Assembly (NCBI GenBank): GCA_023229425.1
Contig: JALNZG010000009.1
Span: 89,270-153,269 of the forward strand
Length of the DNA: 64,000 bases
Source: Ignavibacteriaceae bacterium
Lineage (GTDB): Bacteria; Bacteroidota; Ignavibacteria; Ignavibacteriales; Ignavibacteriaceae
Reading direction: 5' to 3'
Part shown: positions 33,372 through 42,513 of the stretch, piece by piece
Position numbering within the stretch: position 1 is the first letter of the stretch
Layout: each line of letters starts with the position of its first letter
Position numbers and translations under genes: made by a program
The notes under the pieces: model-generated
The model's input: the letters and a program-made list of their open reading frames with translations, nothing else
Database searches by the model: none
Told to the model about the DNA's origin: nothing

Positions 33372-34682
33372 TCAATCACTTATTTTAATGTACTCATCGC
33401 CAACATGCGTTACCATCCCGGTTATGGACGCATGGATATTAGCGCCGAGTTTTCCTTCCGGTACTTTTGCGATCAATTGATCCTTTTTTACGTGGTCTCC
33501 AATTGAAACTACCGGTTCCGCTTTCTCTCCAACATGTTGTTTTAACAATATTTTTACAATTTCAGTTTCAAATTTTTGCGGATTAAACGGAGTAGGTACA
33601 TCGTAATTTTTTAATTGTAGTTTCTGCATTAATTGTTTCAGGGGAACGTGTCTGCCATCTTTCATCGGATGAACTTTTACTGGTTTTGTTTGGATGTATT
33701 TTGTTCCTTGCAAACGCATTTCTTTTTTTGATTGATCACAAGCTTCTTTTGGAAAGAGATCTTCGGGGCATGAATAAAGCGTACATAATCCGCAGGCACA
33801 GCAGAGTTCCGCCATTTGATTCCACACTTCCGCGCCGGTTTTTGTAAATTGCAGCGAACGCATCACTTTATGCGGTTGAACATCATAACCAAGTAAATAG
33901 CGGGGACAGAATTCCGTGCAGTAGCTGCATTGGTCGCATGCAGATTTTCCGATACGGGCAAAATTTTCTTCCGGCTGGTTTTTCCTTTTGATAAGGTAAT
34001 GATCTTTCGGAAGAATTATCAAACCGGCAGTTGTTTTTGTTACTACTTCATCAAGATCGAAGGTTAATTTTCCCATCATTACACCGCCGGCATAAAGAGC
34101 ATAATCGTTTACCAATGCGCCGCCGGCGTGATTAATTAACTCACGAAATGTGCTTCCTATAGGTACAAAGAACGTGGATGGTTTTTTTACTGCTCCTGCA
34201 ATGCAGACAAATTTTTCCGTAACCGGAGTTCCTTCGTAAGCTTTTGAAATGTTGTAAAGCGATTCAACATTATTCACTACACAATCAACATCTAATGGAA
34301 GACCTGCAGGAGGAATTAATCTTTTTGTTGCGGAATAAACCAATTCGAATTCATCTCCAGCCGGGTAAAAATCGCCAAGTTCGGTGAATTCAATCAGACT
34401 GTTTTTAATTTCTTTTTTAATGGATTCGATAGCCGTAATATTTTTTTCTTTTACTCCGAAATATCCTTTTTTTGCGGAAGTGCTTTCGAGCATTAGCTCC
34501 AATCCGCTCACAATATCCGCTGCGAAGTGTACCATTAATTCATAATCTTTATGAATCAGTGGTTCACATTCAGCACCGTTTGCCAATACAAATTCCACTT
34601 TTGAATTTGCTTTGACATGAGCGGGAAATCCTGCACCGCCGGCGCCAACCACTCCAGCTGATTTTATTTTTTCTGAAAGCAT
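33372..34682 (-). CDS. PduS/RnfC-like ferredoxin-type corrin reductase
   Basis: A 436-residue electron-transfer flavoprotein of the RnfC/PduS family. N-terminal GVVGAGGAGFPAHVKA is the NADH/FMN-binding part, followed by an SLBB domain, two [4Fe-4S] motifs (CDQCSYCTEFCPRY and CCACGLCTLYSCPEDL, each with the CxxCxxC pattern) and a C-terminal barrel-sandwich segment (VSIGDHVKKDQLIAKVPEGK). PduS reduces cob(III)alamin for reactivating B12-dependent diol dehydratase inside the propanediol microcompartment and works with the Fe-S shell protein PduT, encoded next. No diol dehydratase or other compartment gene lies in this window. Confidence 0.9.
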   Translation of the reverse strand: MLSEKIKSAGVVGAGGAGFPAHVKANSKVEFVLANGAECEPLIHKDYELMVHFAADIVSGLELMLESTSAKKGYFGVKEKNITAIESIKKEIKNSLIEFTELGDFYPAGDEFELVYSATKRLIPPAGLPLDVDCVVNNVESLYNISKAYEGTPVTEKFVCIAGAVKKPSTFFVPIGSTFRELINHAGGALVNDYALYAGGVMMGKLTFDLDEVVTKTTAGLIILPKDHYLIKRKNQPEENFARIGKSACDQCSYCTEFCPRYLLGYDVQPHKVMRSLQFTKTGAEVWNQMAELCCACGLCTLYSCPEDLFPKEACDQSKKEMRLQGTKYIQTKPVKVHPMKDGRHVPLKQLMQKLQLKNYDVPTPFNPQKFETEIVKILLKQHVGEKAEPVVSIGDHVKKDQLIAKVPEGKLGANIHASITGMVTHVGDEYIKISD

Positions 34683-34939
34683 AAACCTAAATATTTTGTT
34701 ATATGTGCCACAAATCTAACAAATAAGAAGAAGAAAAATTAAACCCGAAAACGGTATTCTTGGATAAATAGTTAAATAAAGTAAAGATAATTACATCATC
34801 TTTATAATTTATTAAAGTTATACTTGACTTTAAACTTACATAATATTAAGTTGTGCCCAAGATTACCTTAATTAATAAGGATAATTACTGTGTTTAACTT
34901 AATAATTAAATAGTTTACAAATACCAAAGAGGAGTACTC
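34683..34939. other. Divergent regulatory region between pduS-like and glnK genes
   Basis: This is a very AT-rich 257-base spacer between divergent genes. TTGACT (34824-34829) lies about 110 bases before glnK with a weak downstream element TAAGTTGT after 20 bases; a second AT-rich stretch follows. No clear sigma-54 (GG-N10-GC) site was recognised, although nitrogen genes often use one. Confidence 0.4.
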
Positions 34940-35278
34940 ATGAAAAAAATAGAGGCAATTATCAGACCTCATAAACTGGATGAGGTTCACAGCGCTCTAC
35001 AAGAATCCGGTTTTAACGGACTTACTGTAACCGAAGTTCGCGGATACGGAAGACAGAAAGGTCACAAAGAAGTCTACCGCGGTTCAGAATACAACATTGA
35101 ATTCGTGCCAAAACTAAAGTTAGAATTAATCTGCGATGACGATAAATTGGAATCTGCCATCTCAATTATAATTAAATATGCCAAAACCGGCCAGGTTGGA
35201 GATGGGAAAATATTTGTTCTAAGTGTTGAAGAAACAATTAGAATACGAACGGAAGAATCCGGCTCTGCGGCTTTATAA
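34940..35278 (+). CDS. glnK: Nitrogen regulatory protein P-II
   Basis: A 112-residue P-II trimer protein: MKKIEAIIRPHKLDEVHSAL, the T-loop GYGRQKGHKEVYRGSEYNIEF with the Tyr that is uridylylated in many bacteria, and the B-loop KTGQVGDGKIFVLSVEE. It senses 2-oxoglutarate and ATP/ADP and, as GlnK, plugs AmtB when nitrogen is plentiful. The amtB gene lies 0.8 kb downstream on the same strand, which supports the GlnK role. GAGGAG precedes the ATG. Confidence 0.96.
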   Translation: MKKIEAIIRPHKLDEVHSALQESGFNGLTVTEVRGYGRQKGHKEVYRGSEYNIEFVPKLKLELICDDDKLESAISIIIKYAKTGQVGDGKIFVLSVEETIRIRTEESGSAAL

Positions 35279-35302
35279 AAAACAACTCAAGGAAAAATCA
35301 AA

Positions 35303-35995
35303 ATGAAAAAAAACATGTTATTATTTGCGATAATACTTTTATCAAGTATCAGTTCATTTGCTCAATTAAAATTCGGTTCCGACATTTACAGCAGATACGT
35401 TTGGAGAGGCGTGGATTTTGGCGATTCTCCGTCATTCCAACCAACTTTATATTACACAACCGGAGCCTTTACCATTGGAGCTTGGGGAGCCTATAGCTTT
35501 CCAGGAAATGTCGTTAATTATTCGGAGAACGACCTTTTTGCTTCGTATGCTTTTTCAACTGAAAAAGCCGGGACGTTCACTTTACTCTTTACAGATTATT
35601 ATTTCCCGTCAGCCGGCATAAAATTCTCTGATTTTGAAAAAAATAGCGGCGCACATACTATGGAAGCCGGTATTAGTTATTCAGGTCCGGAGAATTTCCC
35701 CGTTGCTTTAGCCGTATATTCTAATGTCCATAACGATGCGGATAATTCTTCATACATTCAAATTGGATATCCATTTACTGTAAGTGATGCAACTCTTACG
35801 CTTTCTGCCGGATTTACTCCTTCAAAAAGCGTTTATTATGGAACAACAAAAGGAGCAATAATTAATCTTGCGGCTTCGGCAACAAAATCGATTTCTATCA
35901 CTGATAAGTTTGCTATTCCAATTACTGTATCTTATATAAGCAATCCGACTCTGGACAAAACATATTTAACATTCGGACTTAGTCTCATTTTTTAA
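35303..35995 (+). CDS. TorF-like putative porin
   Basis: A 230-residue protein with signal peptide (LLFAIILLSSISSFAQ) and the start LKFGSDIYSRYVWRGVDFGD, typical of the TorF/CHP02001 family of putative outer-membrane porins. The C-terminus ends in Phe after alternating strands (TYLTFGLSLIF). It lies between glnK and amtB, 24 bases after glnK, so it probably serves ammonium or small nitrogen-compound entry across the outer membrane. That role is inferred from context. Confidence 0.8.
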   Translation: MKKNMLLFAIILLSSISSFAQLKFGSDIYSRYVWRGVDFGDSPSFQPTLYYTTGAFTIGAWGAYSFPGNVVNYSENDLFASYAFSTEKAGTFTLLFTDYYFPSAGIKFSDFEKNSGAHTMEAGISYSGPENFPVALAVYSNVHNDADNSSYIQIGYPFTVSDATLTLSAGFTPSKSVYYGTTKGAIINLAASATKSISITDKFAIPITVSYISNPTLDKTYLTFGLSLIF

Positions 35996-36120
35996 TTGAA
36001 TGATAAAATCTTAAACGGGACCGGAAAAATTCTCCCGTAATTATTGTCTTATATAGTAATCAATTATAAAGAAGAAAAAATTACCCGGGTTCCTTTATAT
36101 AACAAATAGGAGAAAAAATT

Positions 36121-37650
36121 ATGATGAAAATAAATAACCGCTTTTTAGCAGTTGTATTGTTTTTCGTTCTGCTAACATCGCTTGCACCTTCTGATTTATA
36201 CGCGCAAGCTGATCCCACAGGGGCAAGAACGGGAACGATTAGCGATGTACCGGCAGCAAAACCGGGTGAACCGACTTTAAGTGAAATTGCCGAGGTGGTC
36301 GGGCATAACAAAATAGCAACAAATATTATATGGACCCTTATAACCGCATTTCTGGTAATGTTTATGCAAGCCGGATTTGCGATGGTTGAAACCGGATTTA
36401 CCCAAGCTAAAAACGTTGCCCATACGATGGGAATGAATTTTCTCGTCTATGCAATCGGATTGATCGGTTTCTGGATTTCCGGTTTTGCCATTATGTTCGG
36501 AGGTGTTGGAGCCGTAGCTGCACTGGGCGGAACTCCGGGATTAACCGGTGAAGTTGCAATTACTTTATTCGGCAAATCTTTCGGTTTATTCGGAACTTCC
36601 GGATTCTTCTTAAATAATGTTTACGATGTCGGAGTTTTCACTTTATTCATATTCCAGATGGTATTTATGGATACTACCGCCACGATTCCAACGGGAGCTA
36701 TGGCTGAACGCTGGAAATTCAAGGCATTCATCTTTTATGCTTTCTTTATTTCTATGTTTGTCTATCCCCTTTTTGGAAACTGGGTATGGGGGGGCGGCTG
36801 GTTAGCAACGCTTGGTGTAAACTTTGGATTAGGGCATGGGCATGTTGATTTTGCCGGTTCTTCAGTTGTTCACATGGTGGGCGGCGTTGCTGCTTTAGCC
36901 GGATCGATGGTTTTAGGTCCGCGAATCGGCAAATATGGAAAAGATGGCTCTGTACATGCTATTCCTGGACATAATATCCCGATGGCAATTATCGGTACGT
37001 TTATTTTGGCGTTCGGCTGGTTCGGATTTAATTCAGGCTCAACGTTATCCGGTAACGATTTACGCATTAGCGTGGTTGCTGTAAATACATTAATTGCATC
37101 GGGAGCCGGTGCACTCTTTGCAACATTTTTTATGATGTGGAAATTCGGCAAACCTGATCCGAGTATGATGGCGAACGGATTACTAGCCGGTCTTGTGGCA
37201 ATTACGGCTCCTTGCGCTTTTGTTCCATCATGGGCGGCATTCTTAATCGGCGCGATCGCTGGGGTATTGGTTGTGCTTGCCGTATTCTTTATCGATCAAA
37301 AACTTAAAATTGATGATCCGGTTGGCGCTATTGCTGTTCACGGTATAAATGGTTTATGGGGAATTATTGCTCTCGGACTGTTCGCCGATGGAACCTACGG
37401 AGACGGCTGGAATGGCGTTCCCGGAACGGTAAAAGGTTTGTTTTACGGCGATGCAAGCCAGTTGGTTGCACAACTTATTGGCTCTGCTGCTTGTATTATC
37501 TTTGTCTTCATCGCAATGTATTCCTTCTTCAAACTTCAGCATAAATTCTTTGGAATCAGAGTTGAGGCAAAAGATGAAATTGATGGTTTAGATATGCCCG
37601 AAATGGGAATTATCGGTTATGTTGATGATTCTGCTTTTGGAAAGGATTAG
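36121..37650 (+). CDS. amtB: Ammonium transporter
   Basis: A 509-residue Amt/Rh-family channel. After a signal-like segment and a ~60-residue extracytoplasmic lead come 11 predicted helices with family motifs: MQAGFAMVETGFTQAKNVAH, GAMAERWKFKAF, DFAGSSVVHMVGGVAALAGS (first pore His region), FGWFGFNSGSTL and AVHGINGLWGIIALG (second pore His). The C-terminus EIDGLDMPEMGIIGY is the tail that contacts GlnK. GGAGAAAA precedes the first of two ATGs. It imports ammonium across the inner membrane and forms a unit with glnK and the porin gene upstream. Confidence 0.97.
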   Translation: MMKINNRFLAVVLFFVLLTSLAPSDLYAQADPTGARTGTISDVPAAKPGEPTLSEIAEVVGHNKIATNIIWTLITAFLVMFMQAGFAMVETGFTQAKNVAHTMGMNFLVYAIGLIGFWISGFAIMFGGVGAVAALGGTPGLTGEVAITLFGKSFGLFGTSGFFLNNVYDVGVFTLFIFQMVFMDTTATIPTGAMAERWKFKAFIFYAFFISMFVYPLFGNWVWGGGWLATLGVNFGLGHGHVDFAGSSVVHMVGGVAALAGSMVLGPRIGKYGKDGSVHAIPGHNIPMAIIGTFILAFGWFGFNSGSTLSGNDLRISVVAVNTLIASGAGALFATFFMMWKFGKPDPSMMANGLLAGLVAITAPCAFVPSWAAFLIGAIAGVLVVLAVFFIDQKLKIDDPVGAIAVHGINGLWGIIALGLFADGTYGDGWNGVPGTVKGLFYGDASQLVAQLIGSAACIIFVFIAMYSFFKLQHKFFGIRVEAKDEIDGLDMPEMGIIGYVDDSAFGKD

Positions 37651-38027
37651 TAAACCTAAAAATATAATAGTGTTCGTGTTATGCAGTTACAAAAAGCCCG
37701 GTTGTTGAGTGCCGGGTTTTTTGTTTTTGTCCGTTCAATTTTTAATTCAAGATAAACGTTGGGGCGGTTGTTTCTCGCAGATAAAACGATTTTTCTTTCC
37801 TAAACCACTTTGTTTTAAACGAACCCTGTTGGTAAAGTTAACTCAGTTGCTAAATTTTTGCCCCCAGTAATAGTTTCATTATCTACTAAAATCTCATTGT
37901 AAAACAGAAGACATTCTTTGTTTTTCTCCAATTTCTTTGAAATTTCCATAAAAACGAGCTTTCCGTCTTTGGTATGAAAGTCGTATGTCGTGATTCACTA
38001 AAATTAAACTAATTTCAAAGGTGTGTC
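37651..38027. other. Intergenic region after amtB
   Basis: No gene is seen in these 377 bases. The left end carries the amtB terminator; the rest is AT-rich spacer up to the adhesin start, with AAAGGTG as the ribosome site at about 38018-38024. No promoter matching TAnnTTTG was found. Confidence 0.6.
37691..37722 (+). terminator. Terminator of the glnK-amtB unit
   Basis: AAAAAGCCCGG pairs with CCGGGTTTTTT around TTGTTGAGTG, followed by GTTTTTG. This is a standard rho-independent terminator 40 bases after the amtB stop. Confidence 0.85.
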
Positions 38028-41000
38028 ATGAAAAAAAATATTCTTTTAACATTACTCAGTCTGATTGTTTTAACAACAACCGGAACTCCTCAACCGAACA
38101 ATAATTGTAATTTAACTGGATTTATAACCTTTACCCAAGGCGGCTGGGGAAGCCCTTCCAACAGTACACCCGGTGGAATTAGAGACCAGTATTTCAATCA
38201 AGTTTTCCCCGCTGGATTAATTATCGGTTCGGGAACAAAAACAATAACTTTAACTTCTGCACAAGCAGTAAAGGATTTTTTACCGCAAGGAAGCACTCCT
38301 TCTGCCTTAACACAAAGCTATATAAATCCCACAAATAGTAATATTACGGTTTTTGCCGGACAAGCTGCCGCATTAACGATGAATGTTTTCTTCGATTTAA
38401 ACGGAGCCATCGGTTCCAATTCAACCAATTTAAGTGATCTTATAATTGTTTCCGATACATTTTCAGGCAAAACAGTCAGTCAGCTTTTAGTACTTGTTAA
38501 TAACGCTCTTGGCGGAATAAATACCGGATTTTCACTTAGCGATTTGAATGACGCTGCAACAGCAATTAATGAAAATTTTGATAACGGAACTGTTGATAAA
38601 GGTTATCTTACTTGTCCTGTAACTGTTCAAAAAGCTTCGATTGGAGATAAAGTTTGGAATGATATAAATCATAACGGGATACAAGATTCAGGTGAACCGG
38701 GGATAGCCAATATAACTGTAGAACTTCGCAAATGCAGTGACAACAGTTTAGTAACTTCAACGACAACTAACTCAAGCGGCGCTTATTTATTCAGCAATGT
38801 AGTTGCCGCCGATTATTATGTAAAATTTGTAGTTCCTAGTGGTTACACAGTAAGTCCTTCTTTGCAAGGCGGAAACACTTCAATGGATTCAAACCCGGAT
38901 GCAACCGGGAAAACAGCTTGTATCACTTTAGCTGCCGGAGAAAACAATTTAACCGTGGATGCAGGTATGTATATTACTCCAGTACTACCCGCCAATCTTG
39001 GAAATAAAGTATGGAATGATGCAAATCATGATGGAATCCAGAATGCAGGTGAAGTTGGCATAGCTAACGCAACAATCAAACTATACTCATGCGATAATGT
39101 TTTAAAAAGCACAACCACAACAGATGCAACTGGTGTTTATCATTTCGCAAATCTGTTACCTGGTGATTATTATGTTCAGTTTGTACTTCCATCAGGATAT
39201 ACATTCTCCCCGGCAGATCAAGGTGGAAATGATGCAACTGATTCAGATGCAAATACTACAACAGGTAAATCAATCTGCACTACACTAACTGCCGGTGAAA
39301 CAGACAACACCTGGGATGCCGGTATTTATCAAATACCTCAAACCGATACGGATCTTAAAGTTGAAAAATTTGCAGGTAACTCTAACCCGAATTGTGGAGA
39401 TAATGTAACCTTCTCAATAAAGGTAACAAATTTAGGACCTGGTTCATCAACTGGCATCGTAGTCGGTGATTTATTACCGGCTGGTTTAAATTATGTTTCT
39501 GCAACAGCGTCTCAAGGAACATATAATCAAGTTACCGGAGAATGGACTGTTGGTTCTTTAGCAGCGACCGAAAATGCAACACTAAGTATTTCCACATTGG
39601 TTGATTGTACTGTATTCAATTCGACATCAATTAATTTCGGCGCAGCCACAGGATACAATTTATTTGTCCTTCAAGATTTATTACAGCCATCTGCAGATAC
39701 GGAAGGTAAAATAGCTGTTGGTAATAATGCAGACTTAACCCATTATTCAATTGCCGATTTGCTTCCAGCGGGAAGTGGTGATGTTTTAGTTGTTGGTAAT
39801 AATCTTACATATAACAGCGGAGCAGTTCATGGTGGAAACGTTGTTTATGGAAACACTACCAATCTACCGATAGATGCGGTTACGATTACCACTGGAACAC
39901 TTCGTAAAGATGCTAACGTAATTGATTTTGCGGCAGCTACCACACACTTACAGAATTTATCTGCCACACTATCAACCTATACTGTAAATGGAACAACAAC
40001 CATGCAATGGGGAACACTCAACTTAACCGGTACTGACGCTTATCTGAATGTATTTAGCGTAAGCGGTTCAGACCTTGGAAACGCACATACCGTTGATATT
40101 ACAGCTCCAAACGGATCAGTAGTAATTGTTAATATCTCCGGAAGCAATGTTACATGGAAAGGTGGTTTAATTATCAATGGTGTTTCTAAAAACAAAGTAT
40201 TGTATAACTTCTTCCAGGCGACAAACCTTACAGTAACGGGTATTAACATTCTGGGTTCTGTACTTGCACCGCTGGCTCATTTAGATTATCCGGCTGGATT
40301 AATTACCGGTCAGGTTATAGTAAAATCAATGAGCGGTTCCGGTCAGTTTAACTTGAATTTATTTAACGGAAACATTCCGGGAGACAGAAAAATAACCAAT
40401 ACCGCAGCTCTGTTAAATAGTACTCCAACTGATCAGAATTCAACTAATAATAGCTCGATCGTTCTTCTCACAATCGGTCAAACAAATAATGATGACAATG
40501 GCGAAACCGGATCAAATCTTGTTGTACCAACACCATCGTGGCCGGTTGAAAACGCAACACAGTATAACAATCCGCCTGCACTAAATTGGTATTTAGGTTC
40601 ATCTACAACAGGACTAACGTATGAAATCCAGTGTATAGCGGCAAGCGCAGAATGGCCTGCAGATAACGTATTTGCAACTTCATCAACAACTTCATTCACA
40701 ATGCCTGGTGCATTGGTTAATGGAGTTCAATATGCATGGAGAGTAAGATCAACGGATGGTTCGGCAAAATCAGCCTGGTCATCAACCGCATTATTTACTA
40801 TGGTTGCTAACGCATCCGGATCACCGGTTGTTCCAACAGCTTCATGGCCGATTGGGAATGCAACAGAGTATAATAATATGCCAACACTTAATTGGTACCT
40901 TGCCTCTTATTCACCCGGTTTATCTTATGAAATCCAATGTGTAACAGCAAGTGCAGAATGGCCTGCTGATAATGTATTTGCAACCTCCTCCTCATTGTCC

Positions 41001-42323
41001 TTTACAATGCCTTACGCATTGGTTCACGGAACTCAATATGCCTGGAGAGTAAGATCAACGAATGGTTCGGCGAAATCAGCCTGGTCATCAACCGCATTAT
41101 TTACGATGGTTGCCACTACTTCCGGATCACCGGCGGTTCCAACAACCTCATGGCCAATAGGAAATGCAATAGAGTATTCCACCCAGCCTACTTTAAATTG
41201 GTATTTGGGTTCATCTACAGTAGGACTAACCTACGAAATCCAATGTGTAGCAGCAAGTGCAGAATGGCCTGCTGATAATGTTTTTGCAACCTCATCCTCA
41301 TTATCATTTACGATGCCTTATGCATTGGTTCATGGAATTCAATATGCTTGGAGAGTAAGATCAACGAATGGTTCAGCAAAATCAGCATGGTCTTCAACCG
41401 CATTATTTACAACGGCAGCCAATGCTGAAAATGGCCCGGTTGTTCCAACAGCCTCATGGCCTATCGGAAATGCAACAGAGTACAATAATCTGCCAACACT
41501 CAATTGGTATCTGGCTGCAACTTCAACCGGATTGACGTATGAAATCCAGTGTGTAGCTGCCAGTGAAGAATGGCCTTCAGACAACGTATTTGCAACTTCA
41601 TCTACAACTTCCTTTACAATGCCGAGTGCTTTAGTTAGTGGAGTTCAATATGCATGGAGAGTAAGATCAACGAATGGTGCAGCAAAATCAGCCTGGTCAT
41701 CGACCGCATTATTTACAATGGCTGCAAATAATTGTGTTGTACAGCCGATAACCGGATCTCCGGCAAACGATGTTACGGTTAGTACCGATGCTCCTCAATT
41801 ATTCTGGTACCTGCCGACAGCAACAACTGCAATCTCAATGTATGAAATCCAGGTAGCTGATAATGCGGATTTCCAAGACGCAAGATCATTCAACTCTGCT
41901 AATGCCAATATTCAAGTTAATGGTTTGGAAAATGGAAAAGATTACTTCTGGAAAGTCCGTTCAAAAGACGCAAATGGAAATCTATCTTATTATTCGGGAA
42001 CCGGTAAATTCAAGGTAAATAACAGCGCAACCGGAGTTGAAGAGAGTAAAGAAATCCCAACAGAATTTTCGTTAAGTCAGAATTATCCTAATCCATTCAA
42101 TCCGACTACAACAATTCAGTTTACTGTTGTAAAACAAGAAGTTATAAAATTAGTTATCTATAACACACTTGGAGAAGAAGTAAAAACATTGATCAACGCA
42201 AACTACGCTCCAGGCAAATACACCGTAGCATTTGATGCAAATGAATTTGCTAGCGGACTTTATATTTACAGAATATCTAACGCAAGTACGATGATAACAA
42301 AGAAAATGATGCTGTTGAAATAA
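38028..42323 (+). CDS. Giant T9SS surface adhesin with SdrD-type B repeats and choice-of-anchor-A domain
   Basis: A 1431-residue exported protein. Order: signal peptide; a ~180-residue N-terminal domain (GFITFTQGGWGSPSNSTPGG) of a kind found in bacterial surface proteins; two SdrD B-like repeats from about residues 202 and 322 (IGDKVWNDINHNGIQDSGEP; LGNKVWNDANHDGIQNAGEV); a DUF11-type domain from ~439; a choice-of-anchor-A domain from ~536 (FGAATGYNLFVLQDLLQPSA); four 102-residue tandem repeats, 832-1239; a fibronectin-like module; and a T9SS type A signal (LSQNYPNPFNPTTTIQFTV). It is probably a stalk-like adhesin or matrix protein. It heads an island with the two thioester proteins at 43981 and 46555, which share its anchor-A and DUF11 domains. 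Confidence 0.9.
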   Translation: MKKNILLTLLSLIVLTTTGTPQPNNNCNLTGFITFTQGGWGSPSNSTPGGIRDQYFNQVFPAGLIIGSGTKTITLTSAQAVKDFLPQGSTPSALTQSYINPTNSNITVFAGQAAALTMNVFFDLNGAIGSNSTNLSDLIIVSDTFSGKTVSQLLVLVNNALGGINTGFSLSDLNDAATAINENFDNGTVDKGYLTCPVTVQKASIGDKVWNDINHNGIQDSGEPGIANITVELRKCSDNSLVTSTTTNSSGAYLFSNVVAADYYVKFVVPSGYTVSPSLQGGNTSMDSNPDATGKTACITLAAGENNLTVDAGMYITPVLPANLGNKVWNDANHDGIQNAGEVGIANATIKLYSCDNVLKSTTTTDATGVYHFANLLPGDYYVQFVLPSGYTFSPADQGGNDATDSDANTTTGKSICTTLTAGETDNTWDAGIYQIPQTDTDLKVEKFAGNSNPNCGDNVTFSIKVTNLGPGSSTGIVVGDLLPAGLNYVSATASQGTYNQVTGEWTVGSLAATENATLSISTLVDCTVFNSTSINFGAATGYNLFVLQDLLQPSADTEGKIAVGNNADLTHYSIADLLPAGSGDVLVVGNNLTYNSGAVHGGNVVYGNTTNLPIDAVTITTGTLRKDANVIDFAAATTHLQNLSATLSTYTVNGTTTMQWGTLNLTGTDAYLNVFSVSGSDLGNAHTVDITAPNGSVVIVNISGSNVTWKGGLIINGVSKNKVLYNFFQATNLTVTGINILGSVLAPLAHLDYPAGLITGQVIVKSMSGSGQFNLNLFNGNIPGDRKITNTAALLNSTPTDQNSTNNSSIVLLTIGQTNNDDNGETGSNLVVPTPSWPVENATQYNNPPALNWYLGSSTTGLTYEIQCIAASAEWPADNVFATSSTTSFTMPGALVNGVQYAWRVRSTDGSAKSAWSSTALFTMVANASGSPVVPTASWPIGNATEYNNMPTLNWYLASYSPGLSYEIQCVTASAEWPADNVFATSSSLSFTMPYALVHGTQYAWRVRSTNGSAKSAWSSTALFTMVATTSGSPAVPTTSWPIGNAIEYSTQPTLNWYLGSSTVGLTYEIQCVAASAEWPADNVFATSSSLSFTMPYALVHGIQYAWRVRSTNGSAKSAWSSTALFTTAANAENGPVVPTASWPIGNATEYNNLPTLNWYLAATSTGLTYEIQCVAASEEWPSDNVFATSSTTSFTMPSALVSGVQYAWRVRSTNGAAKSAWSSTALFTMAANNCVVQPITGSPANDVTVSTDAPQLFWYLPTATTAISMYEIQVADNADFQDARSFNSANANIQVNGLENGKDYFWKVRSKDANGNLSYYSGTGKFKVNNSATGVEESKEIPTEFSLSQNYPNPFNPTTTIQFTVVKQEVIKLVIYNTLGEEVKTLINANYAPGKYTVAFDANEFASGLYIYRISNASTMITKKMMLLK
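40521..41744 (+). repeat. Four in-frame 306-bp tandem repeats in the adhesin gene
   Basis: Units begin at 40521, 40827, 41133 and 41439, each exactly 306 bases (102 codons). They share ASWPIGNATEYNN-like starts, LTYEIQCVAASAEWPADNVF and YAWRVRSTNGSAKSAWSSTA. The constant period and high similarity indicate recent unequal recombination or concerted evolution, and copy number may vary between strains. Confidence 0.92.
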
Positions 42324-42412
42324 GACAGCAAAAGAGCCCCCGCCAAAGTCTCCTTCTCTGAAATGGGAGGCAAAATGGTCCAAGCCCGACAACTGATGCC
42401 GGGCTTTTTTTT
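42324..42412 (+). other. Conserved 3' element, copy 1, ending in a terminator
   Basis: Directly after the adhesin stop. It contains a C-rich stretch (AGCCCCCGCC), a small stem GTCTCC/GGAGGC around TTCTCTGAAAT, then ATGGTCC and a terminator hairpin AAGCCCG/CGGGCTT (42382-42407) with eight T. Nearly the same ~88 bases follow the stop codon of the thioester-protein gene at 46264-46351. Confidence 0.75.
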
Positions 42413-42513
42413 GCTCATTTCTCTACTGTTTCTTTTGGGTAGTAAAATCATTAATTTTATTTTAAGTAACTCCGGATTTAAAAACTAATTTCTTGGGTCT
42501 AGTGAAAATCTTT

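Noticed and set aside
40478..41584. Several minus-strand frames within the giant adhesin gene
   Set aside because: They repeat with the 306-base period of the coding strand and are shadows of the repeats.
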